Part shown: piece after piece, positions 16,445 through 24,908 of the stretch | Layout: every line of letters begins with the position of its first letter | Position numbering within the stretch: position 1 is the first letter of the stretch | Assembly: GCA_014595895.1 (NCBI GenBank) | Contig: JABUKB010000008.1 | Location: forward strand, 1-64,000 | DNA from: Lysinibacillus odysseyi | GTDB taxonomy: Bacteria; Bacillota; Bacilli; Bacillales_A; Planococcaceae | DNA length: 64,000 nt | Direction: 5' to 3' | Made by a program: the position numbers and the translations under genes | Notes under the pieces: model-generated | Databases searched by the model: none | What the model was told of the DNA's origin: nothing | The model's input: only the letters and a program-made list of their open reading frames with translations

Positions 16445-17446
16445 ATGGATGAATTGTTGAAGTTAAAACAAGCCATCGCCCATTTAGAAGACCGGGAAGT
16501 GCGTCAGTTGTTGCTATTGTTATTTATGAAAGCAGAACAGCCTAATGAGGACTACGGAGAGCAGGTAATTGAAATTGCCCATGCTTTAATTGATACATTT
16601 AAAGAGCAGGCACGGGAAATCTCCGTTCGTCACGTGCATATTGTATTTGATAAACAGGTCGCCGGTTCATTGAAACGGGCGTTTAAGCGGGATGATATGC
16701 TGCCCACAGAGGCGATTATTTTTGTACCCGATATATTATCTATCGGTCCTGTGACAGAGGTGCATACATTAAGGGGAATTGAGCGCCGTTATGATTGGCT
16801 ATCCGAAAACTTACGTGACGCTAATATGCAGCAGAAGAAGCAGGGCTTCATCCAGGCGATTCAAGAAATCCAAACGATTAAAAACAGAGAAAAAGTGTTT
16901 ATTTGGACAGGGCAAAATGCGCATGAACAAACAGGGATGAGAATAGCATTGGCATTACTGCAAAATCATATGAATGATATGGTCCTTATTGATAGTTTTC
17001 ATGCATTTCATCATGTATATGATTTCCCGGTTATGCAAGAGCAGGGGTTACCGCAGCTCACGGCTGAACTAATACCAGAGCAGCTAATCCGCATCTATAA
17101 AGAAATACATCATATTGGGCTAACAAATGATGAACGAGGGCGGCTATGCGAAGAAGGCTTTGAAATTTTAGCATCCGATAACCGGCTGCGCAGCTTTATA
17201 GATAGCCGAATCGTCCTTGAGGACGAAACGAGGGATGATGTGTTTTTGTTATCTTTTATACGGGATTATCAGCAGGGGGAAGGGTGTTTTGTTCCGGCAA
17301 AACGTATTATTACAGGCTTTCTATCCGAGATGCCGCATTATACAGGAGCGCGGTGGCTAGATTATCGCCTGCGCGCCCTCATCGCGAATGGCAGTCTTCA
17401 GTATGAAGGAGATTTGAGTACAAGTAGCCTGTATAGTGTGAAATAA
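16445..17446 (+). CDS. DUF1835/DUF3658-type protein of unknown function
   Basis: This 333-residue soluble protein has 'SVRHVHIVFDKQVAGSLKRAF' near residues 59-79, which matches the start of the DUF1835 fold, followed by 'VFIWTGQNAHEQTGMRIALALLQ' near 155-175 and a C-terminal segment in the manner of DUF3658. The start ATG follows GGGAGGCAGGCAGGT. The role is unknown. It is followed by a structured intergenic region rather than a simple terminator. Confidence 0.72.
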   Translation: MDELLKLKQAIAHLEDREVRQLLLLLFMKAEQPNEDYGEQVIEIAHALIDTFKEQAREISVRHVHIVFDKQVAGSLKRAFKRDDMLPTEAIIFVPDILSIGPVTEVHTLRGIERRYDWLSENLRDANMQQKKQGFIQAIQEIQTIKNREKVFIWTGQNAHEQTGMRIALALLQNHMNDMVLIDSFHAFHHVYDFPVMQEQGLPQLTAELIPEQLIRIYKEIHHIGLTNDERGRLCEEGFEILASDNRLRSFIDSRIVLEDETRDDVFLLSFIRDYQQGEGCFVPAKRIITGFLSEMPHYTGARWLDYRLRALIANGSLQYEGDLSTSSLYSVK

Positions 17447-17596
17447 CGCAGTCAAGAGGTGTACAGGCCTTTCTGTTCAGTCACTATATTATGCCTAGAC
17501 ATTGCTGCGGCAACAGCCCGTGCATATTCTTTCCCTCCGTTATAGCATTCTACAGAAACTTCCCTCTATAATAGAAGGAATGATAAAGTGAAACTT

Positions 17597-17760
17597 CAAT
17601 CGGTGGGGATTTTCTTATCCCTCACCGATTGTTAGTTGAACCAATCGGGCTTTTACGGGTAGTTAATCTCCCACCTATACTTTTCGATTTTCTTAGGTCT
17701 AGAGGTGGGAGTCTTGTACCTGACGTTAACGCTTTCGGTACAGATAAATTACTACCCGTT
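17597..17760 (+). ncRNA. highly structured RNA or miniature repeat upstream of the decarboxylase gene
   Basis: Four nested or sequential stems lie in 164 bases. CAATCGGTG (17597) pairs with CACCGATTG (17623). The outer ACGGGTAGT (17655) pairs with ACTACCCGT (17751), and it encloses CTCCCACC (17668) / GGTGGGAG (17704) and GTACC (17716) / GGTAC (17737). This is a multi-branched junction ending 30 bases before the decarboxylase start. A second AATCGG at 17643 could compete for the ACCGATT arm. It does not match a riboswitch class I know; a folded mobile repeat is the main alternative. Confidence 0.55.
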
Positions 17761-17789
17761 AATGCGGGATAAAGAGCGGGGGGACAAGC

Positions 17790-19211
17790 ATGAAAGGTGA
17801 ACGACCATTAGTAGAAGCGCTGCAGGCTTTTACAGAAAAGCAACCTTATTCATTACATGTACCAGGCCATAAAAATGGCACGATATCAGGTTTGCCAAGA
17901 GAGATGAAAAAAGCATTAGCTTATGATATGACAGAGCTAGAAGGACTAGATGATCTGCATCATCCGGAAGAAGCAATTGCACAGGCACAGGGATTACTAG
18001 CGGATGTATACGGAGCAGATAGAAGCTATTTCCTTATCAATGGCTCGACAGTCGGCAATTTAGCGATGATTTATGCTACTTGTCGTGCGGGAGATAATAT
18101 TTTAGTACAGCGAAATGCCCATAAATCGGTGTTTCATGCGATTGAATTAGTCGGAGCCAATCCGATTTATTTAGCGCCGGAATGGGATGAACATACACAA
18201 TCACCAGGGGCCGTGTCGTTTGCAACAGTACAGGAAGCATTGCGCTTATATCCGCAAGCTAAAGCGCTTGTCGTGACGTACCCCACTTATTACGGGGTAG
18301 CGGCGAAGGATTTGCAGCAACAAATTGAGCTAGCTCATAAAGCGGGCATCCCGGTGCTCGTCGATGAAGCGCATGGAGCCCATTTTGTAGCGAGCGAAAA
18401 ATTTCCAGATTCAGCGCTCACGCTAGGAGCTGATGTAGTTGTGCAATCAGCACATAAAACTTTACCTGCGATGACGATGGCTTCCTTTTTGCATGTAAAA
18501 TCAACACTTGTGTCGAGCGAAAGAATCAATCACTATTTACGGATGCTGCAATCTAGCAGTCCGTCCTATTTACTACTCGCGTCGCTTGATGATGCAAGGC
18601 ATTATGTGGCGACTTATAAAGAGAGCGATGCTGTGTATTGCTTAGAAAGAAGAAGCCAGTGGTTACAGGCTTTACGTGCAGTACCGGGCGTAGAGATAAT
18701 AGAAGCGGCAGATCCATTAAAAATATGTATTCGTGTGCAGGGCTATACAGGAATGCAGATCAAACAATTTTTCGAGGCCAATCGTGTCTTTGTAGAGCTG
18801 GCGGACGCTCAGCAAGTAGTAGCTGTTTTACCGTTACTAAAGCACGGGGAAGTATTTCCTTACGCGGAAATATTGGCGCGGATGAAGAATGCCATTATTC
18901 AATTAAAGGAACAAAAGCAGACAATCATCAATCCACAAAAGAGCTATGGCGCTTTGATTGGTGTTAGTACACCCCATTTTACCGTACAGGAAATGGAGGG
19001 GATGGAGAAGGAATGGGTTCCGTATATGCGGTCGCTCGGTCGCATAGCAGCGAGTATGCTCATTCCGTATCCGCCAGGTATCCCGCTATTTGTACCGGGT
19101 GAAAAAATTACTGTTGCTGCTTTGAGCCAGCTAGAAGAGCTTCTGGCGATAGATGCCTCATTCCAAGGAGAGCACCGTTTGGAAGAGCGTTTAATACAAG
19201 TAATGAAATAA
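17790..19211 (+). CDS. yaaO: Orn/Lys/Arg decarboxylase (YaaO/SpeA family)
   Basis: This 473-residue PLP-dependent enzyme of the group III-type Orn/Lys/Arg decarboxylase family has 'LHVPGHKNG' at the N-terminus, 'VDEAHGAHF' near residue 192 and the PLP-lysine motif 'SAHKTLPAM' near 222. The C-terminal domain ('IPYPPGIPLFVPGE') is present. B. subtilis has its homologue yaaO directly before tmk, as here. Substrate (arginine, lysine or ornithine) is not decided by the motifs. The start ATG follows AGCGGGGGG and lies behind the structured leader at 17597-17760. Confidence 0.88.
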   Translation: MKGERPLVEALQAFTEKQPYSLHVPGHKNGTISGLPREMKKALAYDMTELEGLDDLHHPEEAIAQAQGLLADVYGADRSYFLINGSTVGNLAMIYATCRAGDNILVQRNAHKSVFHAIELVGANPIYLAPEWDEHTQSPGAVSFATVQEALRLYPQAKALVVTYPTYYGVAAKDLQQQIELAHKAGIPVLVDEAHGAHFVASEKFPDSALTLGADVVVQSAHKTLPAMTMASFLHVKSTLVSSERINHYLRMLQSSSPSYLLLASLDDARHYVATYKESDAVYCLERRSQWLQALRAVPGVEIIEAADPLKICIRVQGYTGMQIKQFFEANRVFVELADAQQVVAVLPLLKHGEVFPYAEILARMKNAIIQLKEQKQTIINPQKSYGALIGVSTPHFTVQEMEGMEKEWVPYMRSLGRIAASMLIPYPPGIPLFVPGEKITVAALSQLEELLAIDASFQGEHRLEERLIQVMK

Positions 19212-19235
19212 GAGAGTCAAGTTGGAGGATGTAGT

Positions 19236-19862
19236 ATGGGATTTTTTATTAGTCTTGAAGGCGGAGAAGGTTCAGGAAAAAGTACCGTCATTAAAAAAAT
19301 ACAAGAAGCGCTCATGCAACAAGGACACGAAGTAATCGTGACAAGAGAGCCAGGCGGAATCGATATTGCTGAACAAATTCGCCACGTTATTTTAGATACG
19401 AAAAATGTCAAGATGGACGGCAAGACAGAAGCGCTTCTCTATGCGGCAGCGAGAAGGCAGCACCTTGTGGAAAAGGTGATCCCTGCATTGGCACAGGGGA
19501 AGATTGTCCTGTGTGACCGCTTTATCGACAGTAGTCTGACATACCAGGGCTATGCAAGAGGGTTAGGCTTTGAGGAAGTGTTATCCATCAATCAATTTGC
19601 GATTGAAGGGTATATGCCGGATTTAACTTTATATTTAGATGTCTCTCCAGAAACGGGGTTATCCAGGATAGAGAAAGACGGGAAGAGGGAAGTAAACCGC
19701 TTGGATGTAGAATCATTGGGATTCCATCATAAAGTTAGAGAAGGGTATCATATACTACTGAAGCAATTTCCGGAAAGAATTAGGAATGTGAATGCTGAAA
19801 ATGATATTGAAACTGTATGTAGCGATGCATTAAATGAAGTGTTAAATTTTTTAAAGTCATAA
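19236..19862 (+). CDS. tmk: thymidylate kinase
   Basis: This 208-residue dTMP kinase has P-loop '[10 protein letters not shown]' near residue 8, 'TREPGG' near 35, the '[18 protein letters not shown]' segment near 92 and the lid '[20 protein letters not shown]'. It phosphorylates dTMP for DNA synthesis. It starts 24 bases after yaaO, as in B. subtilis. The next ancestral neighbour, darA, is 26 kb away here, and a decayed tmk 3' end sits beside darA. Confidence 0.95.
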   Translation: MGFFISLEGGEGSGKSTVIKKIQEALMQQGHEVIVTREPGGIDIAEQIRHVILDTKNVKMDGKTEALLYAAARRQHLVEKVIPALAQGKIVLCDRFIDSSLTYQGYARGLGFEEVLSINQFAIEGYMPDLTLYLDVSPETGLSRIEKDGKREVNRLDVESLGFHHKVREGYHILLKQFPERIRNVNAENDIETVCSDALNEVLNFLKS

Positions 19863-19870
19863 AAGAAGAA

Positions 19871-19908
19871 ACAGTTGATCACGTTCTATGGTCAATTGTT
19901 TTTTTATT
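19871..19908 (+). terminator. terminator after tmk
   Basis: The stem CAGTTGATC (19872-19880) / GGTCAATTG (19890-19898), with two G-T pairs, is followed by seven or more T. Confidence 0.85.
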
Positions 19909-19930
19909 TGGGGAGGATTCAAGAAACTTA

Positions 19931-20203
19931 TTATTGTTTCAGGAAATCAAACTTAATTTCATTTCTTCTTGGTTCACGTTTAAACAGATATTCATCGTTA
20001 CGAATGGATGCAAGTACTTCTGCACGCTCGCGAATAGCTTCATATGCATCTTTTGCATCTAAAACGATAAAGTTGGCTGGTTTTCCTGTTTCGATGCCAT
20101 ACTCATCGTTAACTCTCATAACATTTGCGCCGTTGTATGTGATAAGATCCAGCGCCTTATTGATTTCATCAATGTGCGAACTACATGTACAAATGGAAGG
20201 GTC
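19931..20203 (-). pseudogene. remnant of a cytosine deaminase (CodA) C-terminus
   Basis: An open minus-strand stretch of ~90 codons reads '...HIDEINKALDLITYNGANVM' then 'RVNDEYGIETGKPANFIVLD' and 'AIRERAEVLASIRNDEYL'. This is the C-terminal amidohydrolase segment of cytosine deaminase. An in-frame stop (20204-20206) cuts it off, and no N-terminal part with metal-binding His residues is present. There is no start with a ribosome-binding site. It is a decayed fragment at the left border of the 26-kb accessory block. Confidence 0.72.
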
Positions 20204-20271
20204 TTAGATTCGACAAATAAATAATCCGTTTGTGATAATATAATAAGAAGTCTTTGTTTTAGGAGGATTAT

Positions 20272-20553
20272 ATGAGCTTGATAGCGCAACATCCTTATAT
20301 AAAAATAGAAAGAAAAGTGACAAGTATGGAACAGTTGGAAATTGAGCATGACCGAATCATTTACTTATACACTGATAAGGTCGTTACACAAAATAGAAAG
20401 TTTCCGATTAAGAATGTGATGGATTTTTCTTATCGAGAAATTGCAAATCAAGGTGGTATTCTCTATTTACATACGCTACAAGGTGTATATACGTATATCG
20501 TGAAATCTTCACCAGAAGCTTTTATCACAGCATATAGAGCATATTTCAAGTAA
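20272..20553 (+). CDS. small uncharacterised protein
   Basis: The gene encodes 93 residues from an ATG after TAGGAGGATTAT, a very good ribosome-binding site. The product is soluble, with alternating hydrophobic residues suggesting beta strands ('RIIYLYTDKVVTQNRKFPIK', 'GILYLHTLQGVYTYIV'). A small all-beta, PH-like fold is possible. I do not recognise the family. It is a single gene. Confidence 0.65.
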   Translation: MSLIAQHPYIKIERKVTSMEQLEIEHDRIIYLYTDKVVTQNRKFPIKNVMDFSYREIANQGGILYLHTLQGVYTYIVKSSPEAFITAYRAYFK

Positions 20554-20954
20554 AAGTTGGATTAAGAAAAGCGCAGAGCGTACTGCTTAGATATGAAACA
20601 AAGAATTTAGCGTTTGAATACATTGCGTGAGTCACTATTCTATTCTAAGGCGATAAAGCACGCACGAAAAAATAATATTTCTATATTTTAGAATAATAGA
20701 ATATATACAAATAATATTCGCTATTTAGTTATTTATAAATAGATTTGACAGGGATTCCGTCAGATTTATGCGGATTTACAACGTTAAGCGAAATATAGTT
20801 CCTAAACACCGCTTTTGAGTGCCTTTTCATATCCTTAAACTAACGGATTAGGTTTATTCAATAAGAATTCTACAACAGGAATCGGAAATTACATTAAAAT
20901 ATAGTTAATAAACAAGCTGAAATGCAGCAAATTATTATAAAACGGGGGATTAAG
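20554..20954. other. spacer without recognisable gene
   Basis: About 400 AT-rich bases. I see no convincing coding frame or strong hairpin. Confidence 0.45.
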
Positions 20955-21209
20955 ATGGATATATTAATACCAATTGTTTTAGGTTTTGTAATTAATTTAA
21001 TTGTTTTTGTTATTTCCAAAAATTTGAAGCAAACTAATAAAAGGGCGTTCTTTATTTGTTTAATTACTTTTTTAGTAGTTCTTTTAGCGTCGTTTATAAT
21101 CGGCTCTTGGCTAGGAATGGGCATTGGCGTCATAAGCTTAGGGATGTTAATATTTGTGATTTTGCTTGGTGTTATCATCACTTTTTCTGCAATCAAAAAA
21201 AGTAAATGA
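20955..21209 (+). CDS. small three-helix membrane protein, YesK-like
   Basis: The gene encodes 84 residues from the ATG at 20955, which follows CGGGGGATTAAG. An upstream in-frame start has no ribosome-binding site. Three hydrophobic helices are separated by short loops (KNLKQTNKRA between helices 1 and 2), with a basic KKSK end. Size and topology resemble the Bacillus YesK-like family, but this is a weak similarity. Function unknown. Confidence 0.6.
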   Translation: MDILIPIVLGFVINLIVFVISKNLKQTNKRAFFICLITFLVVLLASFIIGSWLGMGIGVISLGMLIFVILLGVIITFSAIKKSK

Positions 21210-21325
21210 ATGAAGAACTTAGGAAGCACCTGCGTTCTTTTATAATCGTCTGCTATACTCTCTTGGTTGATGTCTAAACGCCTTATTCTTTTAGTTATTG
21301 GCATATTAAGTAGTTGAATAACAAA

Positions 21326-21363
21326 CTTCAACAATCGGGTGCTTTTATTCAGGAACATTTTTA
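21326..21363 (+). repeat. dispersed hairpin repeat, copy 1
   Basis: Begins CTTCAACAATCGGGTGCTTTT. It is a member of a ~45-bp family (see copies near 22431, 26164, 26863 and 29590). This copy has a degenerate right arm. Confidence 0.6.
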
Positions 21364-21377
21364 AAAGGTATAAACAG

Positions 21378-21421
21378 GCCATTTCTCCACACAATATTTG
21401 TGGAGGTGAGATAGAAATGGC
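21378..21421 (+). promoter_or_regulatory. hairpin enclosing the SASP ribosome-binding site and start codon
   Basis: GCCATTT (21378) pairs with AAATGGC (21415-21421), which contains the ATG. CTCCACA (21385) pairs with TGTGGAG (21399), which contains part of the GGAGGTGA Shine-Dalgarno. This would lower translation unless opened. Confidence 0.6.
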
Positions 21422-21626
21422 TAACAATCGTAACAACCGAGAAAAGTTTGCTAACGAAGCAAACGTTAACCGTAATCGCAACCAAGGTGTAAATAATCGT
21501 GAAGAATTTGCAGCAGAAGCAGACTTCACTCGTAACCGTCACGGAGCTGCAAGTGAGCTTGAAGAGCTTATTAACGAAGCGAATTTCAAAGGCAATCAAT
21601 GCGCAAACAAGCGTAACAACCGCTAA
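21417..21626 (+). CDS. gamma-type small acid-soluble spore protein (SASP-like)
   Basis: The 69-residue protein starts at the ATG after GGAGGTGAGATAGAA. It is strongly Asn/Arg/Glu-rich and repetitive: 'NREKFANEANVNRNRN', 'NREEFAAEADFTRNR', then 'EELINEANFKGN'. The EFAxEA repeats, low hydrophobicity and asparagine content resemble gamma-type SASPs, which store amino acids in the spore core and are cut by the GPR protease at Glu-Phe-Ala type sites. A sporulation sigma promoter was not identified. A hairpin covers its start. Confidence 0.65.
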   Translation: MANNRNNREKFANEANVNRNRNQGVNNREEFAAEADFTRNRHGAASELEELINEANFKGNQCANKRNNR

Positions 21627-21659
21627 ATAACATTAAATCGAAAAAGTATATTGTACTAG

Positions 21660-21695
21660 CCTCGAATTGCTCGTAAAGAATTCGGGGTTTTTATT
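21660..21695 (+). terminator. terminator after SASP-like gene
   Basis: CCTCGAATT (21660-21668) pairs with AATTCGGGG (21679-21687) and is followed by TTTTTATTT. Confidence 0.85.
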
Positions 21696-21809
21696 TATTG
21701 ACTCTGTTAAAGGACATCGATTATCTATCGTATATGAAATGACTGAAACATACGATATTTTGAGGTTGGCAAAATTCAGTGTATAGTGTTTAACAATACT
21801 ATGTTTTTA

Positions 21810-22304
21810 ATGAATATGGAGGTGAACAAAATAATATCACGAAAGATTATTTCGGCATCTGTCTCTGGTTCTATGTTTGCTATTTTATTAGGTCTAATCC
21901 TACCAAATCCATTTGGTAAAACTATTTCATCAATACCAGATTATTTACTTGCTGTTGCATTAACCACACCTATTTATTTGATGTATAGTTTTCCGGTAAT
22001 TTTAATTTATGGAGTGTTAACTTCTATCATTAGTGATAAAGTCAGTCAATTTATTTCAACGAAAATTAAGAATGAAAAATCTGAAATAATTATCTCTGGT
22101 GTCTTACACACTGTTTTTGGTCTTATATTACTATTGTATAGTTTAGGAGCTTCTTTGCTGTTCTTTATTACCGATAGAGTTCTGCAAAAGAAAAATAAAG
22201 GTTATAAACCGTTGCAAGCCATAAAGAGCTTGGCAATTCCATTAGCAGTCTGGCTAATTTTTATGGGGATTGTATATTTAGAGCATATAGTAAATGGAGT
22301 TTAA
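21810..22304 (+). CDS. four-helix membrane protein, unknown (UPF0715-like)
   Basis: About 164 residues with four hydrophobic segments and basic loops ('DKVSQFISTKIKNEKSE', 'QKKNKGYKPLQAIK'). The size and topology are similar to the UPF0715 membrane family of bacilli, but I am not certain. The start is unclear: the frame opens at GTG 21786 and has ATGs at 21801, 21810 and 21816. The only good Shine-Dalgarno (GGAGGTG, 21818-21824) lies inside the frame in front of two ATA codons. Confidence 0.55.
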   Translation: MNMEVNKIISRKIISASVSGSMFAILLGLILPNPFGKTISSIPDYLLAVALTTPIYLMYSFPVILIYGVLTSIISDKVSQFISTKIKNEKSEIIISGVLHTVFGLILLLYSLGASLLFFITDRVLQKKNKGYKPLQAIKSLAIPLAVWLIFMGIVYLEHIVNGV

Positions 22305-22430
22305 AAGGTATGGGGGAATCTTTATTAAGAGTTTCCATAATTTTATATCAATTTTTCAGCATGAAAGTTTAACAGATTCAATTTATTACATATAGACGTA
22401 TGTTCAACATGAAAATTATACTTTCTATTC

Positions 22431-22478
22431 TCCAACAATCCGGCGCTTTCCTTGAATAAGGAAGGCCCGTTTTTTATT
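22431..22478 (+). repeat. dispersed hairpin repeat, copy 2 (also terminator-like)
   Basis: TCCAACAATCCGGCGCTTTC is followed by CTTGAATAAGGAAGGCCCG and a T6 run. The arms pair imperfectly around GAAT. This is the most complete copy of the family and would act as a rightward terminator. Confidence 0.75.
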
Positions 22479-22689
22479 CCACGTCTAAACTCTTGAAATG
22501 GCATTGTACCGCGGTAGTTCAAAGATTAGATTACCTTGTATGTTGGAACATTAACCGTAGCTTACCATGTATTTTAAAAAAGAAGATTAACTAGCATTGC
22601 TTAGGGAAAGTAATGAAATATGAACGAAAAATAAAAATATGCTTTATACCTGACAGATTAGAAAGATCTATCAAGGAGGTTCATATAAC

Positions 22690-24306
22690 ATGGGAAAATC
22701 AGAGCGAACGGTTGGAGAATTAATGCTTGATCAATTATCTTTGTTTGGCGTAAAACGGATATATGGGATAGTGGGCGATGCTACATTTGGTCTCATCGAT
22801 GCACTAGCTAAGCAGGATAAAATTCAATACATTGCGGTCAAGCACGAGTCGACAGCTGCTTTTATGGCGTCTGCAGAAGCAAAATTAACAGGTGGGCTTG
22901 GAGTGTGTACCGCAACAATGGGACCTGGTGCGGCTAATCTGCTGAATGGGCTTGGTGATGCACATGCAGACAGAGCGCCTGTACTCGCAATTACTGGACA
23001 GGCAGCCAGCGATCAAATTGGCACAGAAACGCCGCAGTATATTGACCAGCAAGAGCTTATGAAGCCTTTTGCTGCTTATTCCGCTAATTTAGCAAGCCCA
23101 GATGCGACGGTTGAAGTTCTTCAAAAAGCGGTACGAACATCACTTGGTCAGCGGGTTGTCACACATTTGTCCGTTCCAAAGGACATTTTCATGATGCCGG
23201 CTACAGGAGAACCGCGTCCATTGCCAGATGTGATAGAGGGCGCTTCCATCTTCACGAAGGAAAGCTTGAAACAGGCAACAGAAATGATGAAAACAGCCAA
23301 GCAACCAATGATTCTTGCCGGCTCCGGAGCTGCTTCCGCTTCAGGGGAATTAGAGAAACTTGCTGATCTGTGGGGAGCAGGCATCCTTACAAGCTTGGGT
23401 GGGAAAGGATTAGTGGATGAATCTTCCCCGTACAATTTGCAAGGAATCGGTGAAGGGGGCAATCCTTTTGCCTCTGATTTATTTAAGGAGGCAGATGTGG
23501 TACTTCTTGCGGGTACGAAATGGTGGCCGGAAGGGTATGTGCCAACTGGTGCACGGATTATCCAGATCGACCCCCATTTCGATAAGTTTGTAAAGGACAT
23601 TCCAGCAGAACTTGGAATCATCGGTAAAGCAGAAGAAGTCCTTCCCATCTTAACGGAGAGCCTACAAGGATTTTCCCGTTCAGAAGGTTGGGTAGCTCAA
23701 TGCCAGGAAATAAAAGAGAAATGGGCCTTGCAAAATGAGAAAGAAGGCAGTACGGAAGGTTACCCTGTCCATCCTTCCCGGATTATTCGTGCCCTTGACC
23801 GAACAGTGGCACCGGACGCTATTCTCTCGCTGGATACAGGGGATAATACAGTCTGGACAAATCGCAATTTCCGGCAAAAAGAACAAACGGTATTATTCTC
23901 CGGCTACTGGCGGACAATGGGGTTTGGTCTTCCAGCCGCGATGACCGCCAAGCTTGTGAAACCTGAAAAACAAGTGGTGGCAATAGTGGGGGACGGAGGA
24001 CTGCAAATGGTGCTTGCTGATTTATTGACAGCTACCCGCTATGAACTCAATATGACAGTTGTTGTCTTAAATAATGAGAGCTTGCAAATGGAGAGAGACA
24101 AACTTAAAGTGGCAGAGAAGGAAGAGGTAGGGGTAGATTTAACCAACCCTGATTTTGTAAAATTGGCAGAAGCCTGCGGATGGAAAGGTTTCCGTGCTAC
24201 ATCAGATGCTGAGCTTGAATCCGTGCTAGAGGAAGCACTCAATACGAATGCTCCTACCCTAGTGGACATCAGCACGGCTCAGGTATTCTTTCCAGAAACA
24301 CAATAA
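22690..24306 (+). CDS. ydaP: thiamine-diphosphate-dependent pyruvate oxidase-like enzyme (YdaP family)
   Basis: This 538-residue enzyme of the pyruvate oxidase/acetolactate synthase superfamily has the N-terminal catalytic Glu in 'VKHESTAAFMA' near residue 54, a central FAD/ADP-type domain ('PMILAGSGAASASGELE') and the ThDP motif starting 'GDGGLQMVLADLLTATRYEL' and ending 'VVVLNNES' near residues 434-461. It resembles B. subtilis YdaP, a stress-induced putative pyruvate oxidase. The start ATG follows AAGGAGG. It appears richer in G+C than its neighbours by eye, consistent with separate acquisition; I found no sigma-B promoter in front of it. Confidence 0.82.
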   Translation: MGKSERTVGELMLDQLSLFGVKRIYGIVGDATFGLIDALAKQDKIQYIAVKHESTAAFMASAEAKLTGGLGVCTATMGPGAANLLNGLGDAHADRAPVLAITGQAASDQIGTETPQYIDQQELMKPFAAYSANLASPDATVEVLQKAVRTSLGQRVVTHLSVPKDIFMMPATGEPRPLPDVIEGASIFTKESLKQATEMMKTAKQPMILAGSGAASASGELEKLADLWGAGILTSLGGKGLVDESSPYNLQGIGEGGNPFASDLFKEADVVLLAGTKWWPEGYVPTGARIIQIDPHFDKFVKDIPAELGIIGKAEEVLPILTESLQGFSRSEGWVAQCQEIKEKWALQNEKEGSTEGYPVHPSRIIRALDRTVAPDAILSLDTGDNTVWTNRNFRQKEQTVLFSGYWRTMGFGLPAAMTAKLVKPEKQVVAIVGDGGLQMVLADLLTATRYELNMTVVVLNNESLQMERDKLKVAEKEEVGVDLTNPDFVKLAEACGWKGFRATSDAELESVLEEALNTNAPTLVDISTAQVFFPETQ

Positions 24307-24356
24307 AAAATATGTAGTTAAACTGACCTAGTCAGTTGAGATACACATAAAACACC

Positions 24357-24411
24357 AATTTAGGCTGCTTGACTTCCAAATGCTAAGGAAGTTAAGTAGC
24401 CTAATTCTTTT
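24357..24411 (+). terminator. terminator after YdaP-like gene
   Basis: A long stem (TAGGCTGCTTGACTTCC, 24361-24377, with GGAAGTTAAGTAGCCTA, 24387-24403) is followed by ATTCTTTTG. Confidence 0.85.
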
Positions 24412-24607
24412 GCATTAACATTTGCATTGTATTTTGATAACAAGCCATTTAATATTCTTTTTTGGATTCCCTTTCTTCTTTCTACCGTTGTTCAAACAGT
24501 GCATCTGTTAAGATTCGCTCCTCTGAACTAACGGTTGATCCTTTCTTTTTGATTATAGATTTAGCAGATTACTTTCCTTCTGTTTATACAGTTTTTCAGC
24601 AATCGAA

Positions 24608-24777
24608 TCAGGTTATAGAGAAAAATTTCTGATTTTTAATTAGTTTTTTACTCTTTTTAAATATTTGTTTAATATTTTTATTTAATTTTTCTTTTATTAT
24701 CTTTATTGAAATACGAATTTCATTAATCTCACTATCAGTTAGTCCATTACACAATTGATTTATTTGTTCGTTGACTT
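24608..24777 (-). pseudogene. possible remnant of a MarR-type regulator C-terminus
   Basis: A minus-strand open stretch of ~55 codons reads 'VNEQINQLCNGLTDSEINEI' then 'RISIKIIKEKLNKNIKQI'. This resembles the last helix pair of MarR regulators. It has a stop just upstream and no start or winged helix. It lies in a ~500-bp gene-poor stretch before the EamA transporter. Weak evidence. Confidence 0.3.
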
Positions 24778-24908
24778 AGTCCATAATTATTATTAATATA
24801 ACTGCATCTCTAAAATGTTGACTAATTCAATACTTTAGAGATGCCATTTTCAAAAATCTATCGCAACCTTTATTAAGGTCTAAAGGAAGGTATTGGAGGA
24901 GTTTTATT

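Noticed and set aside
20779-20788. AACGTTAAG match to the AgrA half-site consensus
   Set aside because: There is no second repeat 21 bp away on either side and no matching promoter, so a single 9-mer is likely chance.
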